Shown here one piece after another: positions 11,072 to 23,293 of a DNA stretch of 64,000 nucleotides. The DNA lies in NCBI GenBank assembly GCA_004835665.1, contig RBKR01000001.1:1736001-1800000 (forward strand). The letters are read 5' to 3'. The notes beneath the pieces were generated by a model. That model saw nothing but the letters and a program-made list of their open reading frames with translations, made no database searches and had not been told where the DNA came from. This DNA is from Phoma sp. XZ068. Its lineage: Eukaryota; Ascomycota; Dothideomycetes; Pleosporales; Didymellaceae. Every line of letters begins with the position of its first letter. Position 1 is the first letter of the stretch. A program made the translations under genes and the position numbers.

Positions 11072-14000
11072 TCAACCACGGGAAGCACGGGTCATGTCGT
11101 TGCAGCGGCTGACAAGAGCCGAAATGCGGCGGAGAAGAGGATTGCCGGGTGTTCCCTCATTGAGATCGATGTATTTGGCGGTCAACCGCTGGATCATCAC
11201 GTCCATAATCTTGGGGACGATGTCGCGAATCTCGTTGTCCTAGGTAGGGTCAGCGGACGCTCACAATAATACCCATCATCGGTGACTTACATGAGGGTTG
11301 ACGCTCTGCAGAACAGCATCGAGCCATGCCAAACGCTCTGGCAGGTTACGGTCCAGTGGCTCTGAGACGACAGCACCTGTCGACAGGACAAGCAAGGGAC
11401 TAACTTGCCTGAGGTAGCCAGGGTTGCAGCGAACGAAGATGGCATCGAAGAGCTCATCTGTGCGAGGGGACTGCAGCCACTGCATAGTACCCTGCTCATA
11501 GTTGCCCTCAGTCAGGAGCTTGGTGATCGACTCCATCTCAAGCTCTTCAGGTGTCTTCTGCTTGACAGGAGGTGCCGCTTCTTGCTTAGGGGCAGGCGCC
11601 TGAGGAGGAGGCTGGGCGATAGATTGTTGCAGCTTGGCAACCTGGGCCTGGAGCTCGTTCTGAGTCGCAACCATCGATTGGATTGTCTCGAGGCAAGTGT
11701 GCACGGTATCAGTGAGCTGCGTGATCTTCGCTGCGTCTTCTCGTCGCTGAATTTGCGACTGGCGAAGCTGCTCGCCGATCTGTTGCTCGATGGCGTTCGT
11801 CAATTTAGCAATGGCGGGAGTGACAACAGATCCAACAGAAGCGACGACGATGGGCTCGAAACCACTGGAGACCTTCTTGGCGACCTGGTCAGAGAGTGAC
11901 TGGAAGAGCTGAGGGGTCTTCAGCGCTCGCGAGACAGCATCGGGAATTTCCTTAGACAGCTGGGGTCCAAGGGCTGTCTTGAGGTTGCTGCCGATGCTCT
12001 GCTCGAGTGTCGATGAAGTCTTTGCAAGAACTTCAGGAAGCAGAACGTTGCGGATATTTTCGTCAACCATCTTACGGATGACGCTCTCAACATTCTCAGT
12101 CAAGGTGCTTGACACAAGACGAAGAATGGCCTCCTGCTTAGCTCCATTGGCGGCGTTCATGACGCGCTTGTCCTCATCGAATCGCTTGTACATGACGTCC
12201 AACTCACGAGAGAAGCCCTTAGTAATCTCAGATGAGACAACCTGCTCAAGCTTCTTCTCGTCAAACTCAACGGGCGCGACGGCAGACGCAGGAGCCGTTG
12301 CGGACTGTTGCATGTACTTGCCCATGAGCTGCTTGGCCCATTCGGGGACTTCAGTGTCGGACGCCTTCGCGGACGATGGCTCAGTGGCAGGTGCCGGGGT
12401 GGTGGCAGCCTGGGTAGGCGCTGAGGTCGGCGCAGGTGCAGGAGATTTTGCCTGAGCAGAAGCCTGGGCAATCTGTGCATACGACGAGGGAGGTGCACGT
12501 GTCGAGGATGAAGCCTGGGATGCAGTCTCGGCAGCGGGGCGCTTTTTCTTTTTCTTCTCGGACTTCTCGGTAGCGCCACCGTTGATGATGGCAGCACGAG
12601 CAGCGTCTTGCTTGCTCTCGACCTTAGCGAGGGTAGAAGCACGCATCGCAGCCTCCGGCGTCATGGACTGCCTGGAGACATTGCTGCTATCTTTCTTTAC
12701 AATCTCACGGACCGAGCGGTCAGATACTGACCTAGGCGCTGTAGGTGCGTCGCCAGCAGTAGAAGACTCGTCACCAGTCGCAGTAACTGGCGCAGGTGGC
12801 TTGAGCTGAGAGATAGAGATGATGCCCTCCTCCTCGGCCTCCTTCGGGTGAAGAGGCTCTCCAATCTCCTTCTTCCATCCCAGATCGCTGCGACGGACGC
12901 GCAAAACGCACACACCCTTAGAGTGCATCACATACAACTCAAACAAGGCAGCATTGTCCGGATCATCGGCGTCGACAGGTCCAGCAGGCTCGTTAAGCAT
13001 GTGGAGACTCCTAATCTGGCCCTTGGAAGCGAACGAGTACTCAGTGATGCTTGTCATGATAGCAGTTGCGTTGACCGGAGGCAGCGCACCCTTGTTCGCA
13101 AGACGGGAAGTGTACTCAGCCTGGCTCAAAAGAGGCAGGTTGTACCTAGGGCAGGAAACGTGCACAAAGAAGATCGAGTTGCGCGTGGGATGAGCGACAG
13201 CCATGATACCCGTCTTAGGGTGGAAAGAGACGCTGCAGATAGCGTCGGACTCGTTGCCGTGTGGGAGATTGATCTCTTGTACAGCCTTGCAAAGTCCCAG
13301 ATCCCACAGCTGGAATGAGTGATTCTGCTTCATACCAACCATGACATATCGCAGCGCAATACCCTTAGTATACGGCTTGTCCTTGTCAAAGAAGAAGACG
13401 GAGGTAGGCCATGACTTGGCGTTTGGTGTCGTGGTGTGGAACTCAAGCAAAGTGTCAGAGACTTCAACATTCTTAGGCGCGCTACCTGGAATGCCCAGTT
13501 CCGGGTCAGTGAGGGTGCGAATATCCCAGAAGCGCATACGTCCAGCTTTGTCGAGAGAAACAATGACAGTGTCATCCTCACTAAAGGTGAAGTCCTTGCC
13601 AGCCTTGCCAGTGAGGATCTTGAGCGAGCGTTCCTTGAGATACTTTTCAGTGTGGCAGATGCGGGACTTCTGGCGGACGTAGGTGGCGGCGACGCGAGGG
13701 AAGACAATGTGGATGGATTTGCCACGACCAACTGCGAAGAATTCGGGGTGACGCGAGGACGGCTTGGCGCGGGTCTTCAGCTGACCACCAGATGTGTTAT
13801 CGTCCTGCGAGGGCGATGGAGGGAGCAGAAGTCCCTGTGAATCGAGGTTCTCGCCGAACTGGTCCTCGCGGCTGGGATCAATGGATGTCCAAAAGACAGT
13901 GCCGTTGATGCCAATACCAAGGATGCTCTCGACGAGAGGCTGCTGAGTGTCTTCTCCAGCATTGCAAAGAGCGATGTTGAAGATGCGTTCCTGGTGGTTC

Positions 14001-15541
14001 TCGAAGACTTGACGGTAGACGCCATTCTCCTGGCGAATGATACGGAAGCCACCCTTCTTAGTGAGTGTGTATACAATGAAGTTTTTGCTGGCTGAAACTA
14101 GCGAACGGTCGATCTGATCAAAGTCCTTCTTGATCCTGGCAATGTCCATAAACAGCTCAGGCTGGAAGAAGAGGCGTCGAGGAGGCATGTCCTGGACGGT
14201 GATGGAGGCGAACGCCCGCATGGGGAATCTGTAGACTATTACCGTCTGATCCTCGCCCTTTGCAAGGCTCTCCTCAGCCTCGGCGGTCTCCCAGTTCTCG
14301 ACAACATCAGCATCAGCGACCTCAGCTGCTACCTGTTGTAGAGAAGCAGCGAGAGGCTTGGGTACAGACTGCTCAAGCTCCTTTTTGTTGCTCTCATCCT
14401 TAAGCTCCTTTGTGATCTCAGCTGCCATGTCGACCATGGTCTCCTCGATCTCCTTGACCTCGTCCGCTGTAACTTTGTTCAGTTCCTTCTCAACCTGAGC
14501 GGTGGACTTGCCCTCAGCTTCGGCAAGCGCCTCCTCGATTTGCTGGTTAACTTGCTCGCCCAGATCGCTCACGGCCTCAGCCACAGTTTCGTGTGGGTGA
14601 GCGGGAGTTTCATTGGCGGCAGCAGCAGCCTCACGGACGTGCTTAGGCTTCAAGATTTCGACCTTGGGCGCGGGGGCTCTGGCGGTTTCGGCGACGGGGG
14701 TACGGTTGCGAGGGCTAGCGGCCGCGAGTTGATCGAACGGGTTAACGTACGTGAACTTGGGTGCCAGCGACACGGCCTCGGGTTGGGTGCGAGGAGCGTT
14801 GCCTGTGCCGTCGTTGCCAAAGACCCTCAAGGGTGAAGCTGCAGCACTGCCGGAGGGGTTGGCTGCGACGCTCTCCAGAGCTGCATCGGCCAGATCCTGC
14901 GCAAGCTCGTCCACAGCCGTCTCAGGCATGTGGGAGAGGACTGGCGGAGAAAAGGCGGCGGCTGAGGCGCGCGACGAGCGGGCAGGTGACTGCGAAGGCT
15001 TGGGGTGATTCAGCAAACGCAGAAGCAGGTCCTGGGGGTTCTCTGATGCTGCAGCCGGGGGAGGGGACTGCATGCCAGAGGGGGCCGCAGGCACAGAGCT
15101 CTGCGAGCCGGACCTGTTGCCCATGAAGCCCGCGACAAAGTCAGAGGCGGAGACGGTGCGACCATGCGCTGGAGCCACGGGTGGCTGCTGCTGCTGTGGC
15201 TGCTGCTGCTGCGAGACACTGCGCTGGCCGAGACCAGGCTGGGCGTTGAAGCGCAGCAGGTTCAGTAGGTTGGCCGACTGCTGTTGTGGCGTCTGCTGAG
15301 ACACGGGCCCAGCGCCTTGTTCGGGCGCGGGCGTGTTTACAGCCGACAACACGTTGGGCGACATGATGTGCGAAGGATGGTGTGGCGCCGCTCCACTCGG
15401 TGCGGGCGAGAAGATGGGCGATGAGACGGACGGTTGCTGGTAATGAGGGTGCTGTTGTTGGCTGGAGGGGAGCTGCTGGTGATTGCCACCAGAAGCGCCG
15501 CCGCCGTTGAGCCGCTGGAGCAGCTCCTGCAGATCAGCCAT
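11072..15541 (-). CDS. EDC4-like WD40 scaffold of mRNA decapping
   Basis: Complement of 11291..15541 joined to 11072..11239, 1,472 residues. The intron is 51 nt, phase 0, GTAAGT..CTAG. The last exon supplies DNEIRDIVPKIMDVMIQRL and ends ISALVSRCNDMTRASRG, completing the C-terminal helical domain. Order: Gln/Ser/Pro-rich start with QQQ runs (1-170), NPFDQL motif region, acidic Glu/Lys-rich helix (about 320-400), beta-propeller-like region beginning near VIVYRFPMRAFASITVQ (about 430) to about 860, an Ala/Pro/Ser/Thr linker, a long amphipathic or coiled-coil stretch (about 1110-1330), and a C-terminal domain (MQWLQSPRTDELFDAIFVRC onward). This layout matches EDC4/Ge-1, the P-body scaffold that links Dcp2 to decapping activators. 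Fungal members are poorly studied, so the role is inferred. Confidence 0.78.
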
Positions 15542-15948
15542 GGTGAAGGCGACTTGGGCGATCTGTCTGCGCGTCAGTAAAGCGAGGTGGAGGCCCCAAA
15601 CAGAGGCAATGACGCGTGGAGGACGTGGGAAATGCGCACTTTACTCTGCCCAAAATTCGCGTGTGCGTTGGCCTAAGCCTCTCAAGGAGCGAAACGAAAA
15701 GAAGCACGGGATGCTCTGATGCGCGAGATGGCTTCAGGCGAACTTTTGATGGGAGAATGGAAGCTGCAATGTCTGCAGTGAGAAGTCAATGCTTGACGTG
15801 CTGCCCACCGGCGCATTAGTTCCAGTTGCGCTACAGCCGAAAGAGGCAACGCGTCATCGAGCACCGTCACCGTCTCCACAGTCAGATATCTTGAATATAA
15901 CGTGTGAACATCATCAATACCATTGGCTCACCACAAAATTTAAAGTTT
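15542..15948. other. Intergenic, promoter of the EDC4-like gene
   Basis: About 400 bp between the EDC4-like start and the nitrilase stop, both minus strand. No coding region is supported. Confidence 0.5.
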
Positions 15949-15972
15949 TCAGTATGCACCTCAGTATGCACC
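15949..15972 (+). repeat. Perfect 12 bp tandem duplication over the nitrilase stop codon
   Basis: The unit tcagtatgcacc occurs twice back to back (15949-15960 and 15961-15972). On the minus strand it reads GGT GCA TAC TGA, so the last three codons plus stop of the nitrilase gene are followed at once by an identical Gly-Ala-Tyr-stop block. Confidence 0.9.
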
Positions 15973-17121
15973 CTGGGGAGTCGCAGTCCCATTCGCCTTC
16001 CCGCTCTCTCTCTTACCCAAGCTTAGTCCATTAAGCTTCTTTACCTCTCCCTCTCCGCTCTCGCCTTCTGCCCTAACATGCTTCTTCTCCCTGGTATCGA
16101 CACCCAGCCACAATAAATCCGGTCTGCTGTAGTGTCCCACAGGATCCGCAAAGTGCCTCAGCCCAACCAGCATATCCATTGGCAAGTCCGCATACACGAA
16201 TCCTTCCTGATCCGCGGGAATCGTCTTGGTCAAACGCCGCCCATCAGGTCCATACACAGCGGAGTGGCCGCCGCCAGACAGCCCAAAGAAAGTCCCTTCA
16301 GTCTGGTGCGCATCCACGCCAACCTTTGTCATGACAGCTGTACAGTGTAGCACGAATGTAGAGGATTCCATGGCGTAAGTCTGGGAGAGTGACGCGCAGC
16401 CTAAACAAAACTGTCAGTACTGCAACCTGTTGATGAGGAAAAGGCAACACCAACCATCAGCAGTCATACTGAACAACCCCTGGTTGTCCTCAGTGTGAGG
16501 GTGGAGCGGTGGCCATGCTGCAACATGGATCTGCTCCCTCAAACTCATCGTGTGGTACTTCAACAGCGGTTGCATGTGTTCCCAGCAGCTCAGTGCACCA
16601 ACCCGTCCCACACCCTCGATTTCATTTACATTATTGAGACTGGAACCTCCTGCGTCCCCGTACACGGTGCGTTCCATATGTGTCGGCTTGAACTTGCGGC
16701 GCTTCATTATGACTTGTCCACTGGAGGAGATGGTGCATTGAGCAATGTAGAGCGAGTTGTGGTCGTTTTCTGAGAAGCCAAGCACTACTGTGATGTGGGC
16801 TTTGCGGGCGGTGGCGCAAATTTGGTCCATCTCTTTTGAGTCGTAGGATAGTGAGTTCTTGATGTACTTGGTCGCTCGCGGAGGATCGAGGGGGCGTGCC
16901 CTGGGGGCGTGAGTACGTGTTGAACGTCCTCCGGTTTGGTCGGATACAACTCACCAGATCCATGCTGGATACCCTGTGATCCAGACTTCAGGAAACGCAA
17001 TGAGTTGTGCGTCATTGCTTGCCGCCTCTTCGATCAATCGACATGTCTTGTCCACTGTCGCCTGGAGGTCGAACCATACAGGCTCATGTTGCGTAACCGC
17101 TACCTTGACAGTGCCGGACAT
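15961..17121 (-). CDS. Nitrilase (carbon-nitrogen hydrolase, class I)
   Basis: Complement of 16955..17121, 16455..16900 and 15961..16400, 350 residues. Introns are 54 nt each; the second uses a less usual donor GTTGGT. Joins restore GYPAWIW-ARPLDPP and SMTADG-CASLSQTYAMESS. The catalytic triad is visible: Glu45 in IAFPEVWITGYP, Lys125 in KRRKFKPTHMERT, Cys161 in VGALSCWEHMQPL. The HVAAWPP and HYSRPDLLWLGVD blocks are characteristic of the nitrilase/cyanide hydratase branch. The reaction is hydrolysis of a nitrile to acid and ammonia (or to amide in cyanide hydratases). The W in PEVWITGYPAWIW favours nitrilase in my judgement, but substrate cannot be assigned. It probably acts in the cytosol as a helical homo-oligomer. 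The tail after DTREKKH is variable and ends in a duplicated block. Confidence 0.9.
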
Positions 17122-17757
17122 TGAGACGATAAAATATTACGTGTGTTCTTGTTGGTAGATATTGTGAAGAATTGGCGTTGTTCATCAGCTACAATTGATG
17201 GCGCCATGACGGCTTTATAGCTCTCAAAGCTTGCGTGTCCTTCATCCGACGTTTCCATGTATATGAGGAGTCCCAGCATTGTACACCGGAATCATCCCGC
17301 TTAGTCTACGTACATCCTACCTTGCAGATAAGCGGCAGGATTCAAGGATTAGCGGCATCCTGAAGCAGGTGCCGAGAATGCCTATCTAGGACATGGGCAA
17401 ATACGCTTGTAGAACGGTTCGTAGATCGGAGAATTTATCTGAGTCGTAGATCATTTGGAGTGCGCAGATATTCCGCTGTAGATACAATTTGAACGGCTCT
17501 TATCTTGTGGTAGAGTATTTAGCTAATGGATGAGGAGCGGAGGGAGGCGCCGATGATAAGTCGGGCTTGCGGGGTAGAACTAGACCGAAGTAGTCGATGG
17601 TTACGATTCAGGAAACACGTCGGAAGTGCACCCTCAGCGGCGAAACGATGTTGTGTGAGAGGTGGAATGCCTTATGGATTCTTCTCCATGTCTGACCCTG
17701 TAATGAACCCAAGTAACTCCCGTTTATTACTATCGTGTCATCCGAGTGAACAACTGT
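17122..17757. other. Intergenic, nitrilase promoter
   Basis: About 640 bp between the nitrilase start and the transporter stop (both minus strand). Short frames show no family features. Nothing specific is recognised. Confidence 0.5.
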
Positions 17758-19230
17758 CTACACATTTCTTCCAAGAGCCGCTTCTCCCTTCGCAAACTTC
17801 TTCTTTTCGTCCGATGTCACCACCTGTTGCAGAGCAAGATCGTCATCCTGAGCCAGATCTTTCGTCGTGGCATCGGCTGCCTCCACAGGAACATGATCCC
17901 TCACCACGAGCCAAGTGGGATAAACCGACAATACCAACAGAACCGTAGTAACACCCAACGGGACCCGTCCACCCTTCCACTTTTTCGTGTTTAACCCAAA
18001 AGCAACAGCTTGCCCAAAACTCTCCTGGCCTCTCAGCACACCCGCATACCGACTCAACTCAGAGATGTTGTCCGTCTTGGTCGCAAGCAGATAGTACAAC
18101 CAATTCTGCAGTGCTTGTCTAGCAAAGTCCCAAAGGATGATGACGAAAAATGCTTCTACGAATCCGCCATCTTCCCAATCGAAAACGGGGTTGCTCCTTG
18201 TGTATTTTTCTTGGATGACCCAACCGTACACCCAGGCGACAACGTGCAGAAATATAACGTAGTAGAAGCCGTATGTAATACGCTTCTTTACTGTCAAGCG
18301 CTTGTAGTCGAGGAATTGCGAGATGAGCTGTGATGAGAGCAGGGTGCCAAAGTTGGAGACGAAGCCCATCAGAGCGCGAGCGCGCACGCCGAAGTAGTAG
18401 GCCTTGAAGTTGCTTGAGTATTGGTTGAAATAGGCGGCGTAGAAGATTGGCAAAAGAAGTAAGACATCTTTGCGTTTGGAGACGCGCCAAAGCGCTTTAA
18501 ATTCGGCCTTGAAAGACTTCTCTTTTACGATGACAACCTTACTGCCGTCGGTGCGCTGGACTTTCTCGGGTGGTGACAAGGCGAGAGCGAGGGGGCAGGC
18601 AATGCATTGAAGTGCAATGAAGACAAGGTACACCTGGTATCCGACTTTGCCCTTCTTCTTTGCGGCCGCGTTGTTGTTGAGAGCGAGGACAATGGCGCCG
18701 CCAACAAGGGGGCCACCCGTGCGGAACCAAAGCCAAATGTTCATGTATCGGCCTCTCTTGCCTGGTTCAGGGTAGCCTAGGGCCACTGCGCCTTCAGAGA
18801 CCCAGAAGAGACCAGCGCTAACACCGCAGCAGACGGCGCCGACCAGGACCAGCCAAACGTTTCCGTAACGGTTGTTGGTATACAGTCCAGCAGAGTAGAT
18901 CGGATATCCAACCGCACCGAGGAACAGTGTTTTGGCAAAGCCTATGCGGTTTGCAATTGGTCCACCAAATAAACAGAAGAAGCCCATGATGCCGAATACA
19001 AGAGCGTTGGCGGCGTTGACCAAGTACGGGTCAAGTGCACCTCCAGCCCCAAGATCGTTCATGGCGTTCCACAGGCCTGGTGCCAGAAAGCCCACTCCTC
19101 CAATAACAAAAGCATTGAAGAGCGTGGACCGGTACCATCTGCGTCTTGACTCGTCAATAGATGGCGAGTTGGAAACAGGAAGAGAGGCATCCTCAATTGA
19201 AGGCGCCTTGGCGGAGTCGTTCGTCGCCAT
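17758..19230 (-). CDS. UNC-93-like major facilitator superfamily protein
   Basis: Single exon, 490 residues. A short polar N-terminus is followed by about eleven or twelve hydrophobic segments, starting with STLFNAFVIGGVGFLAPGLW. The family's MFS A-like signature region follows (PIANRIGFAKTLFLGAVGYP, then LFWVSEGAVALGYPEPGKRG), with a central cytosolic loop (VQRTDGSKVVIVKEKSF) and the second bundle including FYAAYFNQYSSNFKAYYFGV. The tail after the last segment is charged and cytosolic. Family knowledge: fungal UNC-93/DUF895 proteins are plasma or vacuolar membrane proteins of largely unknown substrate, related to animal UNC-93 potassium channel regulators. No neighbour suggests a cargo. Confidence 0.85.
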   Translation of the reverse strand: MATNDSAKAPSIEDASLPVSNSPSIDESRRRWYRSTLFNAFVIGGVGFLAPGLWNAMNDLGAGGALDPYLVNAANALVFGIMGFFCLFGGPIANRIGFAKTLFLGAVGYPIYSAGLYTNNRYGNVWLVLVGAVCCGVSAGLFWVSEGAVALGYPEPGKRGRYMNIWLWFRTGGPLVGGAIVLALNNNAAAKKKGKVGYQVYLVFIALQCIACPLALALSPPEKVQRTDGSKVVIVKEKSFKAEFKALWRVSKRKDVLLLLPIFYAAYFNQYSSNFKAYYFGVRARALMGFVSNFGTLLSSQLISQFLDYKRLTVKKRITYGFYYVIFLHVVAWVYGWVIQEKYTRSNPVFDWEDGGFVEAFFVIILWDFARQALQNWLYYLLATKTDNISELSRYAGVLRGQESFGQAVAFGLNTKKWKGGRVPLGVTTVLLVLSVYPTWLVVRDHVPVEAADATTKDLAQDDDLALQQVVTSDEKKKFAKGEAALGRNV

Positions 19231-19828
19231 TGCGACTTAGCAAGCCGTGGTAGTAGGCTGCAAAAAAGAAAGAGGAGTGAAATGCAGAGGCATGACAGCC
19301 ACCATCTTCTTTATGTCCTTCGGTACAGTTACACGCATACGTTACAATTCCGCCAAGACGGATGCAAAATCTTGTGCTTGCAACATACAAAATGATCCAG
19401 CTTTCTGCAATGTCGACATCGCATGGTTGCGATTTCGCAAGCAAAGCGGCGGCAGCTTGTACATACATGGTAGGAGATCCACTTTATATCAAGATACTAC
19501 GCCGAAAGTGGAAGGTAATCCTGCACGAAATGCGGGTCGCTGCAAACCCATCAGTTCGAGTGGTGTCGTGATGGTCGATGTTTGGGAGGCTTGATTCAGG
19601 CTAGAAGTTCTTGTTCTATTCTGGCTGTCACCCGATAACGTGCTGGCGTTGTCAGGTAAGGAAATTTTCATTGTCGCCCACAACGGCTTGTTTCTAGCGA
19701 TATGTTGACTAAGCTCCGTCTGTTGGACCCTTCGTGATCTTTAACTTTGTTCGATTTTAATACGGACATCTGCCAGGTTGGTGGCGCTATAGCCACACCA
19801 TCTCCCGCCTTTACAATCTTGATTCAAG
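19231..19828. other. Intergenic, transporter promoter and aminopeptidase 3' region
   Basis: About 600 bp on the flanks of two minus-strand genes. No coding region is supported on either strand. Confidence 0.5.
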
Positions 19829-22800
19829 TCATGACAGGTATTTGTTGGCCTTTAGCCACTCCCTGACGACAGCCTCATCCCTCTTGGCATACTTCGCATA
19901 ACTCCTGATGGTGTCGTCAATGACCTCGAGACCCTTATCGTAACCGCGGGTATCTTTGTTCTTGAAGAAAGTCGCAATTTCATCAGCGACCTTCTCATCG
20001 GCAAATTTGTTCAGGCCGAAACGCAAGAAACGCTCGAGCACGACGAGATTGCCGGATAGAGCGGGGTGAACAGTCTGGTCCCAGTTGTCGCGAACATATT
20101 TCCATACTTCGGGGCGGACCTTAGAGTTGTTCGCCAGCGCAATAGTACCAGAGTGTTTGTCTTGGGTGGCGACCTTGTCCGAGAAGATGAACTTCAAGAA
20201 GTCCTGAGCAAGCTCGGGTGTTTGGACACGACCCATGGAGACCAAGCAGATCTCCTTGCCATCGATGGATGATGTCGATAGGTATTCGCTCTGTACGGCC
20301 TTGTAGGCAGGCTCGCCGCCGTTCTTGATCGCAATGCCGAATACAGCACGGCGGAGCGAGGGGTGGATAGCTGACTTGTCCTGTCCAGAGGTGTAAGCGT
20401 CGAAGCGCTTCAGAGCTTCATCGACAGTTGCCTTGTGGCCGACCAAGCCGGCGGACAGGATGAGTGCTGCGCGAAGCTGACCAATGAGGAAGCCTTCGCC
20501 CTCCTTGAACTCCCAGCCGACCTTCTCAACTGCAGGTGTGACCAGCTTGAGATGATATTTCCTCAGAGCCTCGCTAACATCGTCGCTGCCAGAGAGGACG
20601 CTGCGTACATTGCCAATGTTGGTGAGGATCTGCGACCAGACCAAATAGTCCGCTTCGTCCTGGAAGTTCTCTACGAGCGCAAGTAAGCCAGCGGTAGAGC
20701 CAAACCCAGCGATGGAATTGGCATAAGCATCTCCGATGATACCAATCTTGTCTTGCACCGAGAGCTCGTGACGAGCTGCACCGAGCTTAACAAGGCGCTC
20801 TGGCGGGTAATTGGTCCTGTAGAATCCAGTAAGGTTCTTGTTGAGCTGGTAGAAGCCGTCATCGACGTTGCGGATGGTCTCCTCCTTCTGAGTCAAGGCA
20901 CCTGTCGCGTGAGCAGATGCTGTAGAAGGAGAAGATCCCGCATGCAGACCCAACGGGATCCACCACACCGTCGAGTCTTCTTCTGGCTTAACATCGCCGG
21001 CCAGCAGGAAACGCTGTTGGCGAATGCCGATCTGACCAGGCTCCTCGGCAACGGTGACGACTGGGAAGCCAATCTTACGGACCCAGAAGTCCATGAAGCT
21101 GCTGACATCCTGACCAGAAGCCTTGCTCAGGGCGGACCACAGATCGTTGGTAGTAGCATTTGAGTATTGGTGAGCCTTCAGATAATCGGCTACACCCTGG
21201 AGGAATACCTTCTCTCCAAGGTGGGCGCTCAACATGCGGATGACGGAGCTACCCTTCAAGTAACTGATGTGATCGAAGATTTGATCAACTTCCAGACCAT
21301 CATAGACCGGCACTTCGATGGGGTGGGAAGTGCGTAGCGCATCAAGTGCGAAAGCTTGTTGCACGGAATCAGTCTAAAAGCAATGTCAGCAATCGTGGAG
21401 CAAAAGTACCTCGTGATTTTGAACGTACAACAAACTGTCCCCACACATTCCAGTCTACGCTATGTCAGTTGTGTCTCAACGTTCCGTGTGGAAAACCTAC
21501 CAGGGTATAGATGGTCAATGGCGAACCATCCGACCCAAGTGGCGAAGCCCTCATTGAGCCACAGCTCATTCCACCAGTCCATTGTGACGAGGTTACCAAA
21601 CCACTGGTGAGCAAGCTCGTGGGCCACAACGTACGCCACCCTGTTTCGGTAGCTGTCTGCCGATGTCTCGGGATCGAAGAGCACAGCGGTAGTGCTGAAG
21701 CTACTGTTAGCGTAGATCCGTCGACTGTGGCGATGCTAGGACTGACCGGTAGGTGATGAGACCCCAGTTCTCCATGGCGCCGTGTGACTAGCATCTATGT
21801 CAGTACTCGGTTCACAGTTAATTAAGTATAAACACGTATACTTGGCTAGTGAACCAGCAATATTACAAGCGCTCTGGCCGGGTATACTTACAAACTCGTG
21901 AACAGCCAGGAGATCAACCTTGGGAAGCGGGTAATCGACCTGGAAGACCTCAGAGAAGTAGTCGACGATCTTGTGACAGTTGTCGAGCGCAAACTCTCCC
22001 TGCTTCTTCAGTCCTCGGGTGGTGTAGACCCTGACCGGAATGCTCTTGCCGTTGTACTTGCGCTTGGTGAAAGCCTCGACATATTCGAAATCACCAATGG
22101 CCCAGGCCAGCAGATATGTTGACATAACGGGCGTGGTCTCGAAGACAATAGTGTGGAAGCCGTCGCGCTTGCTCGCCTTTGTCTCCTTCTCGGGCATGTT
22201 GCTGAGAGCAACCTGGTCCTTGGGGACCTCGATCTCGACGTCGAAGGTTGCCTTGAGGTTCGGTTCGTCGAAGCAGGGGAAAGCTCGGCGGGCGTCACAA
22301 GCCTCGAACTGGGTACTGAACATGTAGTGGAACTCGTCGTCTTTGGCGACCGAAGCTGGGACTTCGCCCTTGGGCGTGTACTTGGAGCGGTAGAAACCAG
22401 CCATGACCTGAAGGGCTGATTAGTAGCGTGACTGGCGGCGTCAGTCCACATGTCTACATACGTTGTTGATTGTTCCCTCGAACTTGACCTCCAGAGTCAC
22501 CTCGCCTGAGTAGTTGATCTTCTCTCCGAAGTCGAGTGTGACACGCTGACGCTTCTCGTCATACGAGATGTCCTTGGCCGACTTGGTGGCATCGCCAGCC
22601 TTCAGCTCAGCGCCGTGGAGCTTGAGCTGGTGGGCATTGAGCACCAGTTCAGAGAAGCCATCGTCTTTGGTGATCTTTGTGCTGATGCTAACGGTTCCCT
22701 TGTAGCCGAACTTGCCGCCAAACTCGATATCGTGGAGGGAGATGGCGTAGTGGGAGGGTTTGGCCCTGTAGAAGCTCGTGTTAGCTTTGCTGTGCGTGGG

Positions 22801-23164
22801 GTCGCAGTGCAACCTACCACGACGGGAGAATGTCTCGGTCAGACGCCATGTTTGTGAAGCTGCTGGTGACTTCGCTCTGGCAGAATCTTTTCTGGACACT
22901 CAATGCAGCTGGTCGAGCAACTGCAAGTCTCGGCCTCGGTCTCGGTTGGACAGGTGAGGTAGAGTGAGGCTCTGTAGCTCTTGTAGTGGAACTTGAGAAA
23001 CGCTTAGCAGCGGCTGCAGTACGGAAGGATGTAGGAGCCGGTCTAGGCAGAAGCTTAGTCCAGAGCTGTGGGCGAGAGCCAAGTCTCGAGCAGTGAATAA
23101 GAGACGCCAGTTTTAAAAGAGGGAAGGAGCGGACAGAGTGAATGCACGGAGTGGGGTGATGCAT
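19829..23164 (-). CDS. M1-family zinc aminopeptidase (Aap1/puromycin-sensitive type)
   Basis: Complement of seven exons: 22818..23164, 22462..22765, 21892..22407, 21747..21787, 21501..21694, 21429..21454 and 19829..21373. The long form has 990 residues; a second start at 22849 (MASDRDILPS) gives 885, close to yeast Aap1. All introns are GT..AG and 46-104 nt; exon 6 is only 26 nt. The joins rebuild SHGAMENWGLITYRTTAVLF (the GAMEN substrate motif) and DHLYPDWNVWGQFVTDSVQQ. The zinc and catalytic site is HELAHQWFGN with the downstream Glu in NEGFATW. It removes N-terminal residues from peptides. The first 105 residues of the long form are Arg/Ser-rich with only two acidic residues and look like a mitochondrial presequence with a KRF-SSS cleavage-like site, so two isoforms are possible. 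Confidence 0.93.
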
Positions 23165-23293
23165 GTCGCCGCTCGCTCGGGAAGGTGCCTCTCGCGTCGC
23201 GGAACAAGTAGCCGCTCTGTTCGCAGGTTGCTCATGTTCACCCGATCCAAACCTTCGACGAGTGTTTGGTATATTGTAGATGCACAGTTGAAA

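Noticed and set aside
21365..21373. Separate gene starting at MQQAFALDALR
   Set aside because: That start is a GTG codon inside exon 7 of the aminopeptidase; the sequence joins in frame to DWNVWGQFVTDSV.
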